NCBI GenBank assembly: GCA_023461435.1
Contig: JAEYLC010000031.1
Location: 62,001 to 126,000, forward strand
DNA length: 64,000 bases
Source: Bacillota bacterium
Lineage (GTDB): Bacteria > Bacillota > Clostridia > Christensenellales > SZUA-584
Direction of reading: 5' to 3'
The translations under genes were made by a program, and so were the position numbers. Below are positions 1-8,562 of the stretch, piece by piece; position 1 is the stretch's first letter, and the number at the start of each line of letters is the position of its first letter. The notes below the pieces were generated by a model, which saw only the letters and a program-made list of their open reading frames with translations, did no database searches and had not been told where the DNA came from.

Positions 1-48
1 GCGGAATCATATAACGTATCTATAAATCAGCCAATACCTTGGAAGTGA
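1..48 (+). CDS. C-terminal end of an upstream gene (partial)
   Basis: The first frame is open from base 1 to a TGA at 46-48 and encodes the last 15 residues of a protein cut by the window edge. The stop overlaps the ribosome site (GGAAGTGAG) of the next gene, which starts 10 bases later, so the two probably share a transcript. The short tail (ending NQPIPWK) resembles the end of Gfo/Idh/MocA sugar dehydrogenases. A D-apiose dehydrogenase of that family would be the expected partner of the genes that follow, but 15 residues cannot prove it. Confidence 0.35.
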   Translation, partial: AESYNVSINQPIPWK

Positions 49-58
49 GATACATCAT

Positions 59-1960
59 ATGTTTATAAACGAAATTCAAAAAAACAAATGGATAGGTGTC
101 GAAGAAACATCGGACAAGCCGCTCAAATTACGTGCAGGTAAACTGAGTGTGGATTTCGTTTCCGGTCGGCTCACCAATATCTCATTGGGCGGAAAAAACG
201 TCGTTGACGAAGTTTATTTTGCGCTGCGCGATTACAACTGGGGCACCATTCCTTACCGCATAGAGAATTTTGTCATTGTCGAGCAGGCGGACGCGTTCAC
301 AATCTCGTTTACCGCGGTCCACGATCAGGACGCCATGCAGCTGATATGGCAGGCGACGATCACCGGGAGCGCCGATTCCGTTGTCACATACGCGTTTGAC
401 GGCACCGCAGGCTCCGATTTTATGAAAAACCGTATCGGTTTTTGCGTGCTCCATCCGGCGTCCTGCGGCGGCGTGGCGTGCGATGTCGAGCATTTCGACG
501 CGGAAGCCGAAAAAGGCAGTTTTCCCATGGGGATCTCTCCGCACCAGCCGTTTTTTGATATCAAAGCCATCACGCACTACCCGGCTCAGGGTGTTTCCGT
601 CCGTGTCGGTTTTGAAGGCGACGTGTTTGAAATGGAAGACCAGAGGAACTGGACCGACGCGTCGTTCAAAACCTATTGCACGCCGCTGGCGCTGCCATTT
701 CCGGCGCCGGTTAAAAAGGGCGACAGATTCCATCAGGCCGTGGCCATATCTCTGAAAGCAGAGTCTGACGTGAAAGACGCGAATGCGTCTGATGGCGAAA
801 CAGCTTTTTCTCTGAGTGGCGCAGACGTTAAAAAGGGCGGCGGCTTTGCATTGGGCAGCTGCATCACGCGCCCGCTTACGGATCTGCAGCTGCAGCGCAT
901 CAAAAGCCTTAAACTGTCACAGCTGCGCTATGATTTTCATTTTGACGATTCCGAGGATACAGAAAAAATATTCGAACAGGCCCGCGTGCTTGGGCTGCCG
1001 GCCCAGCTGGCCGTGTTCTTCACGGAAAGCTGGCAGACGGAGCTTAAGACGCTGAGGACCGTTGTCAGCGAGTATGAGCACGACCTCATGGGTATTGCCG
1101 TATTCGCGCAGGGCGTGAAGGTGGTTTCAAAAGAGCTGCTCGCCGCGGTTCGCGAAGCGCTTGACGGCTGCGCCGTTCCCATCGGGTCCGGCACCGACGC
1201 TTTCTTTACGCAGATCAACCGCGAGCGTTTGCCCGAGAGGCTGCTCGATTTTGTGACCTACTCAACCAATCCGCAGGTGCACGCGTTTGACAACGCATCC
1301 ATCATGTCCACGGTGGAGGGGCAGGCGGCAACCGTTTTGAGCTGTGCGGGTATGTATCCTCATCTGCAGGTATGGATATCTCCCGTATCTTTGAAAATGC
1401 GGTGGAACCCGGACGCGACGGGAAAGGATATCGTCAAAAAGGGTCAGGCTCCGCGCGATGCGGACGAGAGGCAGATGTCGCTGTTTGCCGCTTCGTGGTT
1501 TCTGCGTTCGGCCGCCTCAGCAATTCTCAGCGGCGCGGCCGGGGCCAACTATTTTGAGCTCGTCGGCTGCAAAGGGATCATGGAGGAAGCAGCACCCGGC
1601 CGGGATTACGCGTTTCCCTCCGTACCCGACATGCTGTTTCCGCTCTATTACGCATTTTACGCGCTGCGCGGTTTGAACACATTCGGCATATCGGCTGCGT
1701 TGACGGCCGGCGCCACGGTCATCGTCCTCAAAAATGCGGACAGGACACGGCTCATAGCGGCAAACGCCAGGGATGAGGCTGTGACGGTGCGGCTCACAGA
1801 CGCACCGCCGTCGATGCGCGGGATCATGCTCGACGAAGACAGTGTGGCTGTGCTCGCGCAGCGGGAACTGTTTTCAGCCGATGATGACAGCTGGAAAACC
1901 TACAATCTAAATGGAGAGATCCGATTGAAGCCTTACTCCATTTTCATTGCAGAATTATAA
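59..1960 (+). CDS. apnL: Probable D-apionolactonase (ApnL-like)
   Basis: This 633-residue protein has no signal peptide or membrane segment, so it should act in the cytosol. It resembles the ApnL family, which opens D-apionolactone to D-apionate in D-apiose breakdown. I recognise it partly from overall sequence (for example the TDASFKTYCTPLALPFP stretch near residue 205) and partly from the genes behind it, which look like ApnO and OiaC. The N-terminal half is beta-rich and the middle looks like a glycoside-hydrolase-type barrel, so an automatic label might be a generic hydrolase. The ATG at 59 has GGAAGTGAG at a normal distance. Only 25 bases separate it from the next gene, which fits an operon. 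The lactonase call is family-based and no catalytic residue is assigned here. Confidence 0.65.
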   Translation: MFINEIQKNKWIGVEETSDKPLKLRAGKLSVDFVSGRLTNISLGGKNVVDEVYFALRDYNWGTIPYRIENFVIVEQADAFTISFTAVHDQDAMQLIWQATITGSADSVVTYAFDGTAGSDFMKNRIGFCVLHPASCGGVACDVEHFDAEAEKGSFPMGISPHQPFFDIKAITHYPAQGVSVRVGFEGDVFEMEDQRNWTDASFKTYCTPLALPFPAPVKKGDRFHQAVAISLKAESDVKDANASDGETAFSLSGADVKKGGGFALGSCITRPLTDLQLQRIKSLKLSQLRYDFHFDDSEDTEKIFEQARVLGLPAQLAVFFTESWQTELKTLRTVVSEYEHDLMGIAVFAQGVKVVSKELLAAVREALDGCAVPIGSGTDAFFTQINRERLPERLLDFVTYSTNPQVHAFDNASIMSTVEGQAATVLSCAGMYPHLQVWISPVSLKMRWNPDATGKDIVKKGQAPRDADERQMSLFAASWFLRSAASAILSGAAGANYFELVGCKGIMEEAAPGRDYAFPSVPDMLFPLYYAFYALRGLNTFGISAALTAGATVIVLKNADRTRLIAANARDEAVTVRLTDAPPSMRGIMLDEDSVAVLAQRELFSADDDSWKTYNLNGEIRLKPYSIFIAEL

Positions 1961-1985
1961 TCACAGCCAAAGGAGAGCGATTGCG

Positions 1986-2846
1986 ATGAAAAAGAAAGTG
2001 GTCCTGCTGGGTGCAGGCGGAAAGATGGGGTGCCGTGTCACGGCCAACATCAAAGACGAAAAAGATTATGATATCTCTTACGTGGAGATCAGCGAAGCCG
2101 GAAAGCAGCGTTTAAAAGATACTTTCGGTATCGAAGCGACAGGCAGCTACGAGCCGGTCGGCGTTGCCGATACCGTGATATTCGCGGTTCCCGATATTCT
2201 GATTCAAAGAGTTTCGAAGCAGATCATACCGCTTATGAAAAGCGGCGCGACGGTGATCGGCCTTGACCCGGCGGCGCATTACGGCAAAGTCATGATGATG
2301 CGCGACGATCTTAAATATTTTGTGGTGCACCCGTGCCATCCGCCGCTTTTTGCCTTCGAGGATAACCTGAGCCTTGCGGCCCAGAAGGATTGGTTCGGCG
2401 GCGTGGGCGCGGCTCAGATGGATCTGGTTTGCGCTATGCATCAGGGCGGCGACGCCGATTATGCAGAAAACGAAGCGTTTGCGTGCATCATGTTCAAACC
2501 GATCAGGAAATCCTACCGTCTGAGCATCGATCAAATGATCATGCTTGAGCCCGCGCTTGTCGAGTCGATCACGGCGCCGCTCGTGAAGGGCATGCGGATG
2601 GCGGTGGACGCCTGCGTGGAGCAGGGCGTGCCGAGGGACGCGGTGCTGGCGTTCGTGATGGGTCATCTCAAGGTTCAGTTCGGCGTGCTGTTCGATTTTG
2701 CGGGCTTCCCGTTCTCGGACGGCGCCAACCTCGCACTCAAAAACGCGATGGACGTGATATTTAAGCCGGGCTGGATAGAAAATATCATGAGTCGGCAGGC
2801 GGTTGATCAAAGCGTTTATGAGATCACGCACGAGATCAGCAAGTGA
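1986..2846 (+). CDS. apnO: Probable D-apionate oxidoisomerase (ApnO-like)
   Basis: This is an NAD(P)-dependent enzyme of about 286 residues. A Rossmann motif, GAGGKMG, sits at residues 8-14. It is followed by FAVPD near residue 65 and a VHPCHPP motif near 114, then an all-helical C-terminal domain like those of 6-phosphogluconate dehydrogenases. ApnO enzymes of this build oxidise and rearrange D-apionate to 3-oxo-isoapionate. The ATG at 1986 lies about 10 bases after AAAGGAG; an upstream in-frame start at 1947 lacks such a site and would overlap the previous gene. It stands between the lactonase and the TIM-barrel decarboxylase, in pathway order. A different beta-hydroxyacid dehydrogenase activity cannot be excluded. 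Confidence 0.65.
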   Translation: MKKKVVLLGAGGKMGCRVTANIKDEKDYDISYVEISEAGKQRLKDTFGIEATGSYEPVGVADTVIFAVPDILIQRVSKQIIPLMKSGATVIGLDPAAHYGKVMMMRDDLKYFVVHPCHPPLFAFEDNLSLAAQKDWFGGVGAAQMDLVCAMHQGGDADYAENEAFACIMFKPIRKSYRLSIDQMIMLEPALVESITAPLVKGMRMAVDACVEQGVPRDAVLAFVMGHLKVQFGVLFDFAGFPFSDGANLALKNAMDVIFKPGWIENIMSRQAVDQSVYEITHEISK

Positions 2847-2847
2847 T

Positions 2848-3669
2848 ATGAACAGCACAAGAATTGGGATCAGCTCATTTTCATATTCCTTCGCGGTCGG
2901 ATATCCGGGCTTCGAGCCGAAAAAACCGCTGAGCGCCTTTGGTCTCGTGAACAAAGCGGCGGCGCTCAAGGTGCCCGTTTTGCAGATCGCGGACAATTGT
3001 CCGCTGGATAGGCTGACTTCAGCCGAACTGGCAGAGCTCAGCGCCCATGCCAAAGAGCTCGGCATTGAGATTGAGGCCGGAACGCGCGGCATCGAAACCG
3101 ACAATCTTAAGAAATACATCGGGATTGCAAAGATGTTGGATGCCAGACTGCTGCGGGTGGTTATCGATACGGCGTGGCATAAGCCGGATTTCGCGGAGAT
3201 CGTCGGGCTGCTTAAAAAAGTGCTGCCGGACCTTGAAGGCAACGGCATTGTGCTTGGCATTGAGAACCATGACCGCTTCAAAGCGCAGGTATTCGCGGAT
3301 ATCGTCGAGGCGGTGCAGAGCCCCTGGGTGGGAATCGTGCTTGATACGGTGAATTCCTTTGCCTGTGAAGAGAATACGCAGCAGGTGATGGACGTGCTCG
3401 CAAAGCACACGGTCAATTTCCATGTGAAGGACTTTAAGATCGAACGCGTCAGCAACAATATGGGGCTGCTCGTGACGGGGACCCCTGCCGGTGAAGGGTT
3501 TCTCAATATCCCCGGGATGGAAAAACAGCTGCAGGCGCAGGCCTGCGGCGACTACAGCTCCATTTTGGAGCTGTGGATGGCGCCCGAGTCCGATTTGGAC
3601 GAGACGCTTCAAAAAGAAGATCGCTGGGTGAAGGAGAGTGTCGCGTATTTAAAGCAGATACTCGATTGA
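2848..3669 (+). CDS. oiaC: TIM-barrel enzyme, probable 3-oxo-isoapionate decarboxylase (OiaC-like)
   Basis: The 273-residue product belongs to the xylose-isomerase-like TIM-barrel/AP-endonuclease-2 superfamily. Typical strand-end metal or acid positions are visible: IGIENHDRF near residue 140, LDTVNSF near 170, FHVKDF near 198 and a late ILELWM. In the D-apiose pathway, OiaC of this superfamily decarboxylates 3-oxo-isoapionate to L-erythrulose. The position directly behind ApnL and ApnO is the main reason for this name. The ATG at 2848 begins one base after the apnO stop, suggesting coupled translation; an earlier in-frame start at 2803 would sit deep inside apnO. The generic alternative is a sugar-phosphate isomerase/epimerase. 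No L-erythrulose kinase is in the window. Confidence 0.58.
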   Translation: MNSTRIGISSFSYSFAVGYPGFEPKKPLSAFGLVNKAAALKVPVLQIADNCPLDRLTSAELAELSAHAKELGIEIEAGTRGIETDNLKKYIGIAKMLDARLLRVVIDTAWHKPDFAEIVGLLKKVLPDLEGNGIVLGIENHDRFKAQVFADIVEAVQSPWVGIVLDTVNSFACEENTQQVMDVLAKHTVNFHVKDFKIERVSNNMGLLVTGTPAGEGFLNIPGMEKQLQAQACGDYSSILELWMAPESDLDETLQKEDRWVKESVAYLKQILD

Positions 3670-3702
3670 TCCCGGATCGCAATAAAAGAGGAGGAAAAAA
3701 AG

Positions 3703-4839
3703 ATGACTAAAAAACTGATTACTCTGGTAATCACCCTTGTTATGGCGGCAAGTTTATTTGCTGGCTGCAGCAGCGCTCCGAGCGAAGAATCGGCATCGAG
3801 CACACCGCAGCCCTCACAAGAGGCTGTGTCTGAATCACCGTCTGCAGCGCCTTCGGAAGAGGCGACGCCTTCGGAAGAGGCATCAGCGGAAAGCACGATC
3901 CCGACAGGAGATTGGGTAATCGGACTGTCCAACTCCTACTATGGCAACACATGGCGCAAGCAGATGGTTGAATCCTTCACCAAGGTTGCCGAGGAAGCCA
4001 AAGCGGCGGGCTATATCAAGGATTATGAGATCCAGAACGGCGACGGCTCCGTGAACGCTCAGATCGCTCAGATCAACAGCTTCATTCTCGAAGGCGTCGA
4101 TGCGATCTGCATTAATGCGGCATCCGCGACAGCTCTCAACAGCGTGATCGACAAAGCGGTGCAGGCCGGCATTCCGGTTATCGCGTTTGACTCCACGGTG
4201 GAAGATGAGAATGCATACTGCATGGATTTCGACTTCAGCAACTACTACTATCAGATGGGCGACTACATTGCCAAGAACGCGGGTTATAAGGGCAATGTCG
4301 TTGTCGTGCGCGGCGTGTCCGGTTCGGCTCCCGAAGAGATGATCAATGACGCTTACGCGAAGGTTATTGAAGAGCATCCCGACTTAAAGGTCATTGCGAC
4401 AGTGCTTGGCGAAGCCGACTCCACAGTGGCACAGGAAGAGTTCACAAAGATACTCCCGAGCCTTGACAAGGTGGATTTGATATTCAACCAGGGCGGCGAC
4501 ACCTATGGCATCATCCAGGCGTTTGAGCAGGCCAATATGGAAGTTCCGCCGATGTCGGGCGACAATTCGGCTGAATTCATCAACTGGTGGCTCCAGCAGG
4601 AAAACTACGACACACTGAGCCTTCGTGCGGCACCGGCTTGCGGTTCTGCGGCATTCTGGACAGCATTGGATATTCTCAATGGTCAGGATGTTCCCAAGAA
4701 GATGAATCTCGCTCTTTCCGTGATCACCCGTGACATGGCCGACCAGTTCAAAGACATGGAAGCCGGTTCAATCGCCGGTGCGGACTGGACGAACGATCAG
4801 GTGATGGAACAGATCATCGTTCCCTCAAGAGCTGAATAA
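3703..4839 (+). CDS. Sugar ABC transporter substrate-binding lipoprotein
   Basis: The 378-residue protein starts with a lipoprotein signal (hydrophobic run, then LFAGC with Cys near residue 23). A Ser/Glu/Pro-rich linker follows to about residue 65, then a ribose-binding-type periplasmic fold (peripla_BP_4). Typical elements are VDAICINAASATAL, GIPVIAFDS and DLIFNQGGDTYG. It should sit on the outer face of the membrane and hand its sugar to the fused ATPase-permease downstream. Because it is 33 bases behind the apionate genes, D-apiose, apionate or a related branched sugar is the likely ligand. That is inference from context, since ribose-type binders cannot be assigned a ligand by eye. A strong RNA hairpin follows the stop codon. 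Confidence 0.85.
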   Translation: MTKKLITLVITLVMAASLFAGCSSAPSEESASSTPQPSQEAVSESPSAAPSEEATPSEEASAESTIPTGDWVIGLSNSYYGNTWRKQMVESFTKVAEEAKAAGYIKDYEIQNGDGSVNAQIAQINSFILEGVDAICINAASATALNSVIDKAVQAGIPVIAFDSTVEDENAYCMDFDFSNYYYQMGDYIAKNAGYKGNVVVVRGVSGSAPEEMINDAYAKVIEEHPDLKVIATVLGEADSTVAQEEFTKILPSLDKVDLIFNQGGDTYGIIQAFEQANMEVPPMSGDNSAEFINWWLQQENYDTLSLRAAPACGSAAFWTALDILNGQDVPKKMNLALSVITRDMADQFKDMEAGSIAGADWTNDQVMEQIIVPSRAE

Positions 4840-4886
4840 CACGTCTGCCAGGGCTTTATAAAAGCAGGCAGGGCATCCGCGAGGAT

Positions 4887-4918
4887 TTCGGAATGGCGCG
4901 TCTGTGCGCCATTCCGAA
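4887..4918 (+). promoter_or_regulatory. Stable stem-loop behind the binding-protein gene
   Basis: A perfect 13-bp stem (4887-4899 with 4906-4918, arms TTCGGAATGGCGC and its complement) closes a six-base loop. It has no T run, so it is unlikely to be a full terminator. It lies between the binding-protein gene and the ATPase gene. It could protect the upstream mRNA and keep binding protein in excess of the membrane parts. Confidence 0.7.
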
Positions 4919-4960
4919 TCTTCTGCACTTTGGCAAATATGATAGAAAGAAGTGCTGCAA

Positions 4961-7417
4961 ATGGAAAACATAAAAAACAGCCCGGTACCGGATGAAAAAG
5001 CCTTTCTTGAATTGTCGGATATCGTTAAGATTTACGGCACGACCATTGCCAATAACCACATCAGCCTGAAGCTTAAAAAGGGTGATATTTTGGGGCTGGT
5101 CGGTGCCAACGGCGCCGGGAAAAGCACGCTGATGCGCGTTGTCTCCGGTGTCACGACGCCCGATGAAGGCGCCATGTATATTGACGGAGAAACGATTGAC
5201 TGGAAATCGTTTTCCCCGACAACAGCGAGCAAAAAAGGTATCCGCGTCGCTTATCAGGAATTGTCGCTGTGCGACAATTTAAAGGTTTATGAAAATTTTA
5301 CCGTTGAGCTCAGCAGTCTGTTTAAAGGGTCGCTCCAATGGAGAAAAAAAGAGGCGGCGATGGCAAAAGACCAGCTCGACAAGGTTTTTCCCGAAAACGG
5401 TATTGATGTCAAAAAAGAATTGTCCGATCTTTCGATTGCGCAACAGCAGATGGTGGAGATTGCGAGAGCATTTTCCGACCCTGATTTGAAGCTTCTGATT
5501 CTGGATGAACCAACCTCTTCTCTGCCGGTAGAGCAGACAAGGCAACTGTTAAGTTATATTGGAAAAAAGGCTGCAGAGGGCATTACCTTCATATATATCA
5601 CCCACAGACTGTTCGAGATCATGGAGATCACGAATAAGGTCTATGTTCTTCGCAATGGCGAGGTGGTCTCAGGCTGCGAGACGAAACAAACCTGTGAGGA
5701 CACGCTCATCGATATAATGAGCGGCGGCGTCAACGCGCAGCAGGTGCAGCAGGAAGAAGAAAAAGCGGGCAAGGTGCAGGCCAGTATCAACGATGATGTC
5801 TATGTGACGTGCAGCGATGTGACGAAGGGCGCGCTCAAAGGCGTGACCTGTGCGATGCACGGCGGCGAGATCATCGGCATCGCGGGTCTGGAAGGCAACG
5901 GGCAAAAGGATCTGCTGCACGCGATATTTGAGCTGCCGCTCAGCCTTCGCAAGAAGATTCAGCGCAAAGGCTCCATCGCCTATGTGACCGGCGACAGAAA
6001 AGCGGAAGGCAACTTCCCGCTATGGTCGATTGCGGACAACATCGCAATCACGTCGCTGATGCGCAAAGCGCTGTTTGCTGTAAATTCTCCGAAGAAGGTC
6101 GTTGAACAATCCTCCGTGTGGTACAACAACCTTAAAATCAAGGGGGAAAGCCCGAAAGCCGATATTGTGAGCCTCAGCGGCGGCAATCAGCAAAAGGTGC
6201 TGATCGCGCGCGCGCTGATCGCGGACGCGGATATCATCATACTCGACGACCCGACACGCGGCGTCGATGTGGAAACCAAACGTCAGCTCTATGAAGTGTT
6301 CCATGAAGCGACGGTGAAAGGCAAGCTCATCATATGGTACAGCTCCGACGACTCGGAGCTTGACAGCTGCTCGCGCGTTTTTGTGATGCGCTACGGCACC
6401 ATCGTGGAAACTCTGAAGCATGAGGACATCAGCAAAGACAGCATCATCGAGGCATCGTTCAAGGCGGTCGACAACAAGAAGGAAAAGCTTGAAAAATCAA
6501 AACGCCAAATGAATCTGTCGATACTCACGCCGGTGCTGGCCATGCTCGCGATCTATGTGACTTGCGGCTTGATTCAGAAGAGTACGTTCACGCTGTTCGG
6601 GGCGGAGCTGCTGGTCAGCGGGTCTTTGCCGCTGATACTCGCGGCGATCAGCCAGACTTATATCATCGGCTTCAGCCATGTGAACCTCAGCATAGGCAAT
6701 TTCATGGGGCTTGTCAGCGTGCTGGCTGCGACGGTGCTCTATGAATCGCCGCTGCTCGGCATATTCCTGATTCTTGCCGTGTGGGTGGCTTACGGGTTCA
6801 TGGGCCTGCTGATACGCCGGCTCAACATCCCGGCTGTGATCGTGACGCTTGGCTTCTCATTCGTGTGGTATGGCGCCGCATTGGTGCTGCAGAGCATTCC
6901 AGGAGGAACCGCGCCGCAGCTGCTTGTTGATATATTCAACGGCACCGATCTCGGTATTCCGAACGTGCTGGTGATACTTGTGCTGGCGACGGTCGCGGCT
7001 GTGCTCATTTACCGCTCCAAATACGGCACGGTGCTGCGCGGCTTCGGCAACCGCGAGGAATCCATGATCCGCAGCGGCTGGGGAAAATACGCGGCTGTGT
7101 TCAATGTCTATATGATCTCGGGCTTTTTCGCGGTGCTCGGCGGGCTTTCCTTCACGGCCCTGACCTTTTCCGCGGATGCGAGCTCGATGGATTCGTACAC
7201 GCTGCTCACGGTGGCTTCCGTGGTGCTGGGCGGCGGCGCGCTGAGCGGCGGCCGGGTCAGCCATGTGGGCACCGTCTTCGGCGCGATTACATTGTCGCTT
7301 GTGACCATTTTGCTTGGGTTTTTGCACGTCAGCTCCGATTTTACGGCGGCTGTTCAAGGGCTGCTGCTGATTTTGATTCTATCGCTAAGGCTTCTTAGGA
7401 AAGGAGCAAAACAATGA
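4961..7417 (+). CDS. Fused sugar ABC transporter: twin ATPase plus permease in one chain
   Basis: This 819-residue (ATG start) protein joins an RbsA-type double ATPase to an RbsC-type permease. ATPase 1 has Walker A GANGAGKST (about residues 48-56), signature LSIAQQQ and Walker B LLILDEP. ATPase 2 has the usual degenerate Walker A (GLEGNGQKD), signature LSGGNQQK and IIILDDP, with Asp where relatives have the catalytic Glu. From about residue 505 to the end there are eight or more membrane segments. Relatives are normally two proteins of about 500 and 310-330 residues. I chose the ATG at 4961 over a GTG at 4952 because it is better spaced from AAAGAAG. The last four bases overlap the second permease gene (ATGA). 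The reading frame is unbroken through the junction. Confidence 0.9.
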   Translation: MENIKNSPVPDEKAFLELSDIVKIYGTTIANNHISLKLKKGDILGLVGANGAGKSTLMRVVSGVTTPDEGAMYIDGETIDWKSFSPTTASKKGIRVAYQELSLCDNLKVYENFTVELSSLFKGSLQWRKKEAAMAKDQLDKVFPENGIDVKKELSDLSIAQQQMVEIARAFSDPDLKLLILDEPTSSLPVEQTRQLLSYIGKKAAEGITFIYITHRLFEIMEITNKVYVLRNGEVVSGCETKQTCEDTLIDIMSGGVNAQQVQQEEEKAGKVQASINDDVYVTCSDVTKGALKGVTCAMHGGEIIGIAGLEGNGQKDLLHAIFELPLSLRKKIQRKGSIAYVTGDRKAEGNFPLWSIADNIAITSLMRKALFAVNSPKKVVEQSSVWYNNLKIKGESPKADIVSLSGGNQQKVLIARALIADADIIILDDPTRGVDVETKRQLYEVFHEATVKGKLIIWYSSDDSELDSCSRVFVMRYGTIVETLKHEDISKDSIIEASFKAVDNKKEKLEKSKRQMNLSILTPVLAMLAIYVTCGLIQKSTFTLFGAELLVSGSLPLILAAISQTYIIGFSHVNLSIGNFMGLVSVLAATVLYESPLLGIFLILAVWVAYGFMGLLIRRLNIPAVIVTLGFSFVWYGAALVLQSIPGGTAPQLLVDIFNGTDLGIPNVLVILVLATVAAVLIYRSKYGTVLRGFGNREESMIRSGWGKYAAVFNVYMISGFFAVLGGLSFTALTFSADASSMDSYTLLTVASVVLGGGALSGGRVSHVGTVFGAITLSLVTILLGFLHVSSDFTAAVQGLLLILILSLRLLRKGAKQ

Positions 7418-8364
7418 TAAAAATCAACACCTTTACAAAGAACCATCAATGGACATGGGCGGCAGTCGGGTCAATACTGATGTTTATCGCGGTCTCATTG
7501 ATTTCGGGAAAGCTTTCATACTCGAGCTTTACCGCCAATTTCATGATCGCGAGCTACTTAACGATCTGCGCGTTGGGGCAGATGATTGTGATGACGACGG
7601 GACGCGGCGCTTTTGACCTCTCGATACCGAACATGATCACGCTGTCGGCGTTCCTGACCATGGGCCTTTCAAACGGTCAGGATCAGAACTTCTTCCCGGT
7701 GCTGCTGCTTGTGATCGCGGTGGGCGCGCTGGTCGGCTTCATCAACAGCCTGCTCGTGATCCGGCTGCGCATCACCTCGATGATCGCGACGCTGGCCGTG
7801 GGATACATCCTCTCCACAGCGACATCGATCTATAACCGCACGTTCAACTGTCTTCAGGTCAGCAATATCATGAGCACTGTGACAAGCACGAAAATACTTG
7901 GCTTTCCCATCGTGAGTTATATCGTTGTGCTGATCGTGATCGGTATTGCGTTCATGTTCCGGTCGATGACCTTTGGACGCGCGCTGCTGGCGCTCGGGCA
8001 GAACAAACGCGCCGCGCAGCTGGCGGGTATCAAGGTCAATCTCGTTGAGACGCTCGCCTATATGATCAGTGCGGTGCTCGCAGCCATATGCGGATTCTTC
8101 CTGTCCGGACGCGTCGGCGGCGCCTTCCTCGGGATGGGCGACTCATACCTGCTCGATACGGTGGGCAGTGTGGTGATCGGCGGCACGCTCGCATCGGGCG
8201 GGCGCGCGGTCACGCTCGGCACACTGTTCGGCGCGCTGTTTTTGAGCTTCGTGGTGGCGGCCATGCAGGTGGCGAATTTCTCCGTCGGTGTGCAGAACAT
8301 CATCAAAGGCGTCATCATCATCTCCGTGCTTGTGCTGAGCGCTAACCGCGCCCAGTCAGACTGA
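7414..8364 (+). CDS. Sugar ABC transporter permease (RbsC-type), second subunit
   Basis: This 316-residue membrane protein of the BPD_transp_2 (ribose/xylose permease) family has about eight to ten hydrophobic segments. It carries the family's GQMIVMTTGRGAFDLSI region and the late GGTLASGGRAVTLGT region, which contacts the ATPase. It starts inside the stop of the fused ATPase-permease gene (ATGA overlap), so the two are translationally coupled. Together they would give a pore made of two unlike permease halves, one tethered to the ATPases and one free. It presumably imports the substrate of the upstream apionate-type enzymes. Confidence 0.9.
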   Translation: MIKINTFTKNHQWTWAAVGSILMFIAVSLISGKLSYSSFTANFMIASYLTICALGQMIVMTTGRGAFDLSIPNMITLSAFLTMGLSNGQDQNFFPVLLLVIAVGALVGFINSLLVIRLRITSMIATLAVGYILSTATSIYNRTFNCLQVSNIMSTVTSTKILGFPIVSYIVVLIVIGIAFMFRSMTFGRALLALGQNKRAAQLAGIKVNLVETLAYMISAVLAAICGFFLSGRVGGAFLGMGDSYLLDTVGSVVIGGTLASGGRAVTLGTLFGALFLSFVVAAMQVANFSVGVQNIIKGVIIISVLVLSANRAQSD

Positions 8365-8389
8365 TTCGCTGCGGGGAAGCAAGGCTTTG

Positions 8390-8418
8390 TTGAAAATACA
8401 CTGAAAAGCTCTTATAAT
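8390..8418 (+). promoter_or_regulatory. Sigma-A-type promoter for the FadR-family regulator
   Basis: TTGAAA (8390-8395) and TATAAT (8413-8418) are separated by exactly 17 bases, an almost ideal vegetative promoter. Transcription would begin near 8425. It gives a leader of about 138 bases before the regulator gene, containing a long stem-loop. Confidence 0.75.
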
Positions 8419-8465
8419 AAGAACAGAGTTTTCCAGCATAATCCGGTAACAAGAAAAGGTTAGTA

Positions 8466-8512
8466 TACGGCAAAAGTACTGTGGCAACATAGCTCTGCGT
8501 GCTTTTGCCGTA
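8466..8512 (+). promoter_or_regulatory. Long stem-loop in the regulator's 5' leader
   Basis: TACGGCAAAAG at 8466-8476 pairs perfectly with CTTTTGCCGTA at 8502-8512, and three more pairs (one G-U) extend the stem inward to 14 bp around a 19-base loop. Only CTTTTAGA follows, so it is a poor terminator. It could be an attenuator, a translational control element or a double-stranded operator. No known riboswitch consensus was recognised. Confidence 0.55.
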
Positions 8513-8562
8513 CTTTTAGAAGAGAAAAAGGGATAACAAATATAAAAAAAAGAGGATGTCTC

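Noticed and set aside
59..1960. Glycoside hydrolase
   Set aside because: Parts look like a hydrolase barrel, but overall similarity and the ApnO/OiaC-type neighbours favour an apionolactonase; no catalytic acid pair of a known glycosidase family was identified.
2112..3506. A 464-codon open frame on the minus strand across two genes
   Set aside because: It lies wholly opposite the ApnO- and OiaC-like genes, gives a low-complexity Ser/Arg/His-rich product, and has no ribosome site. It is a by-product of the coding strand's codon use.
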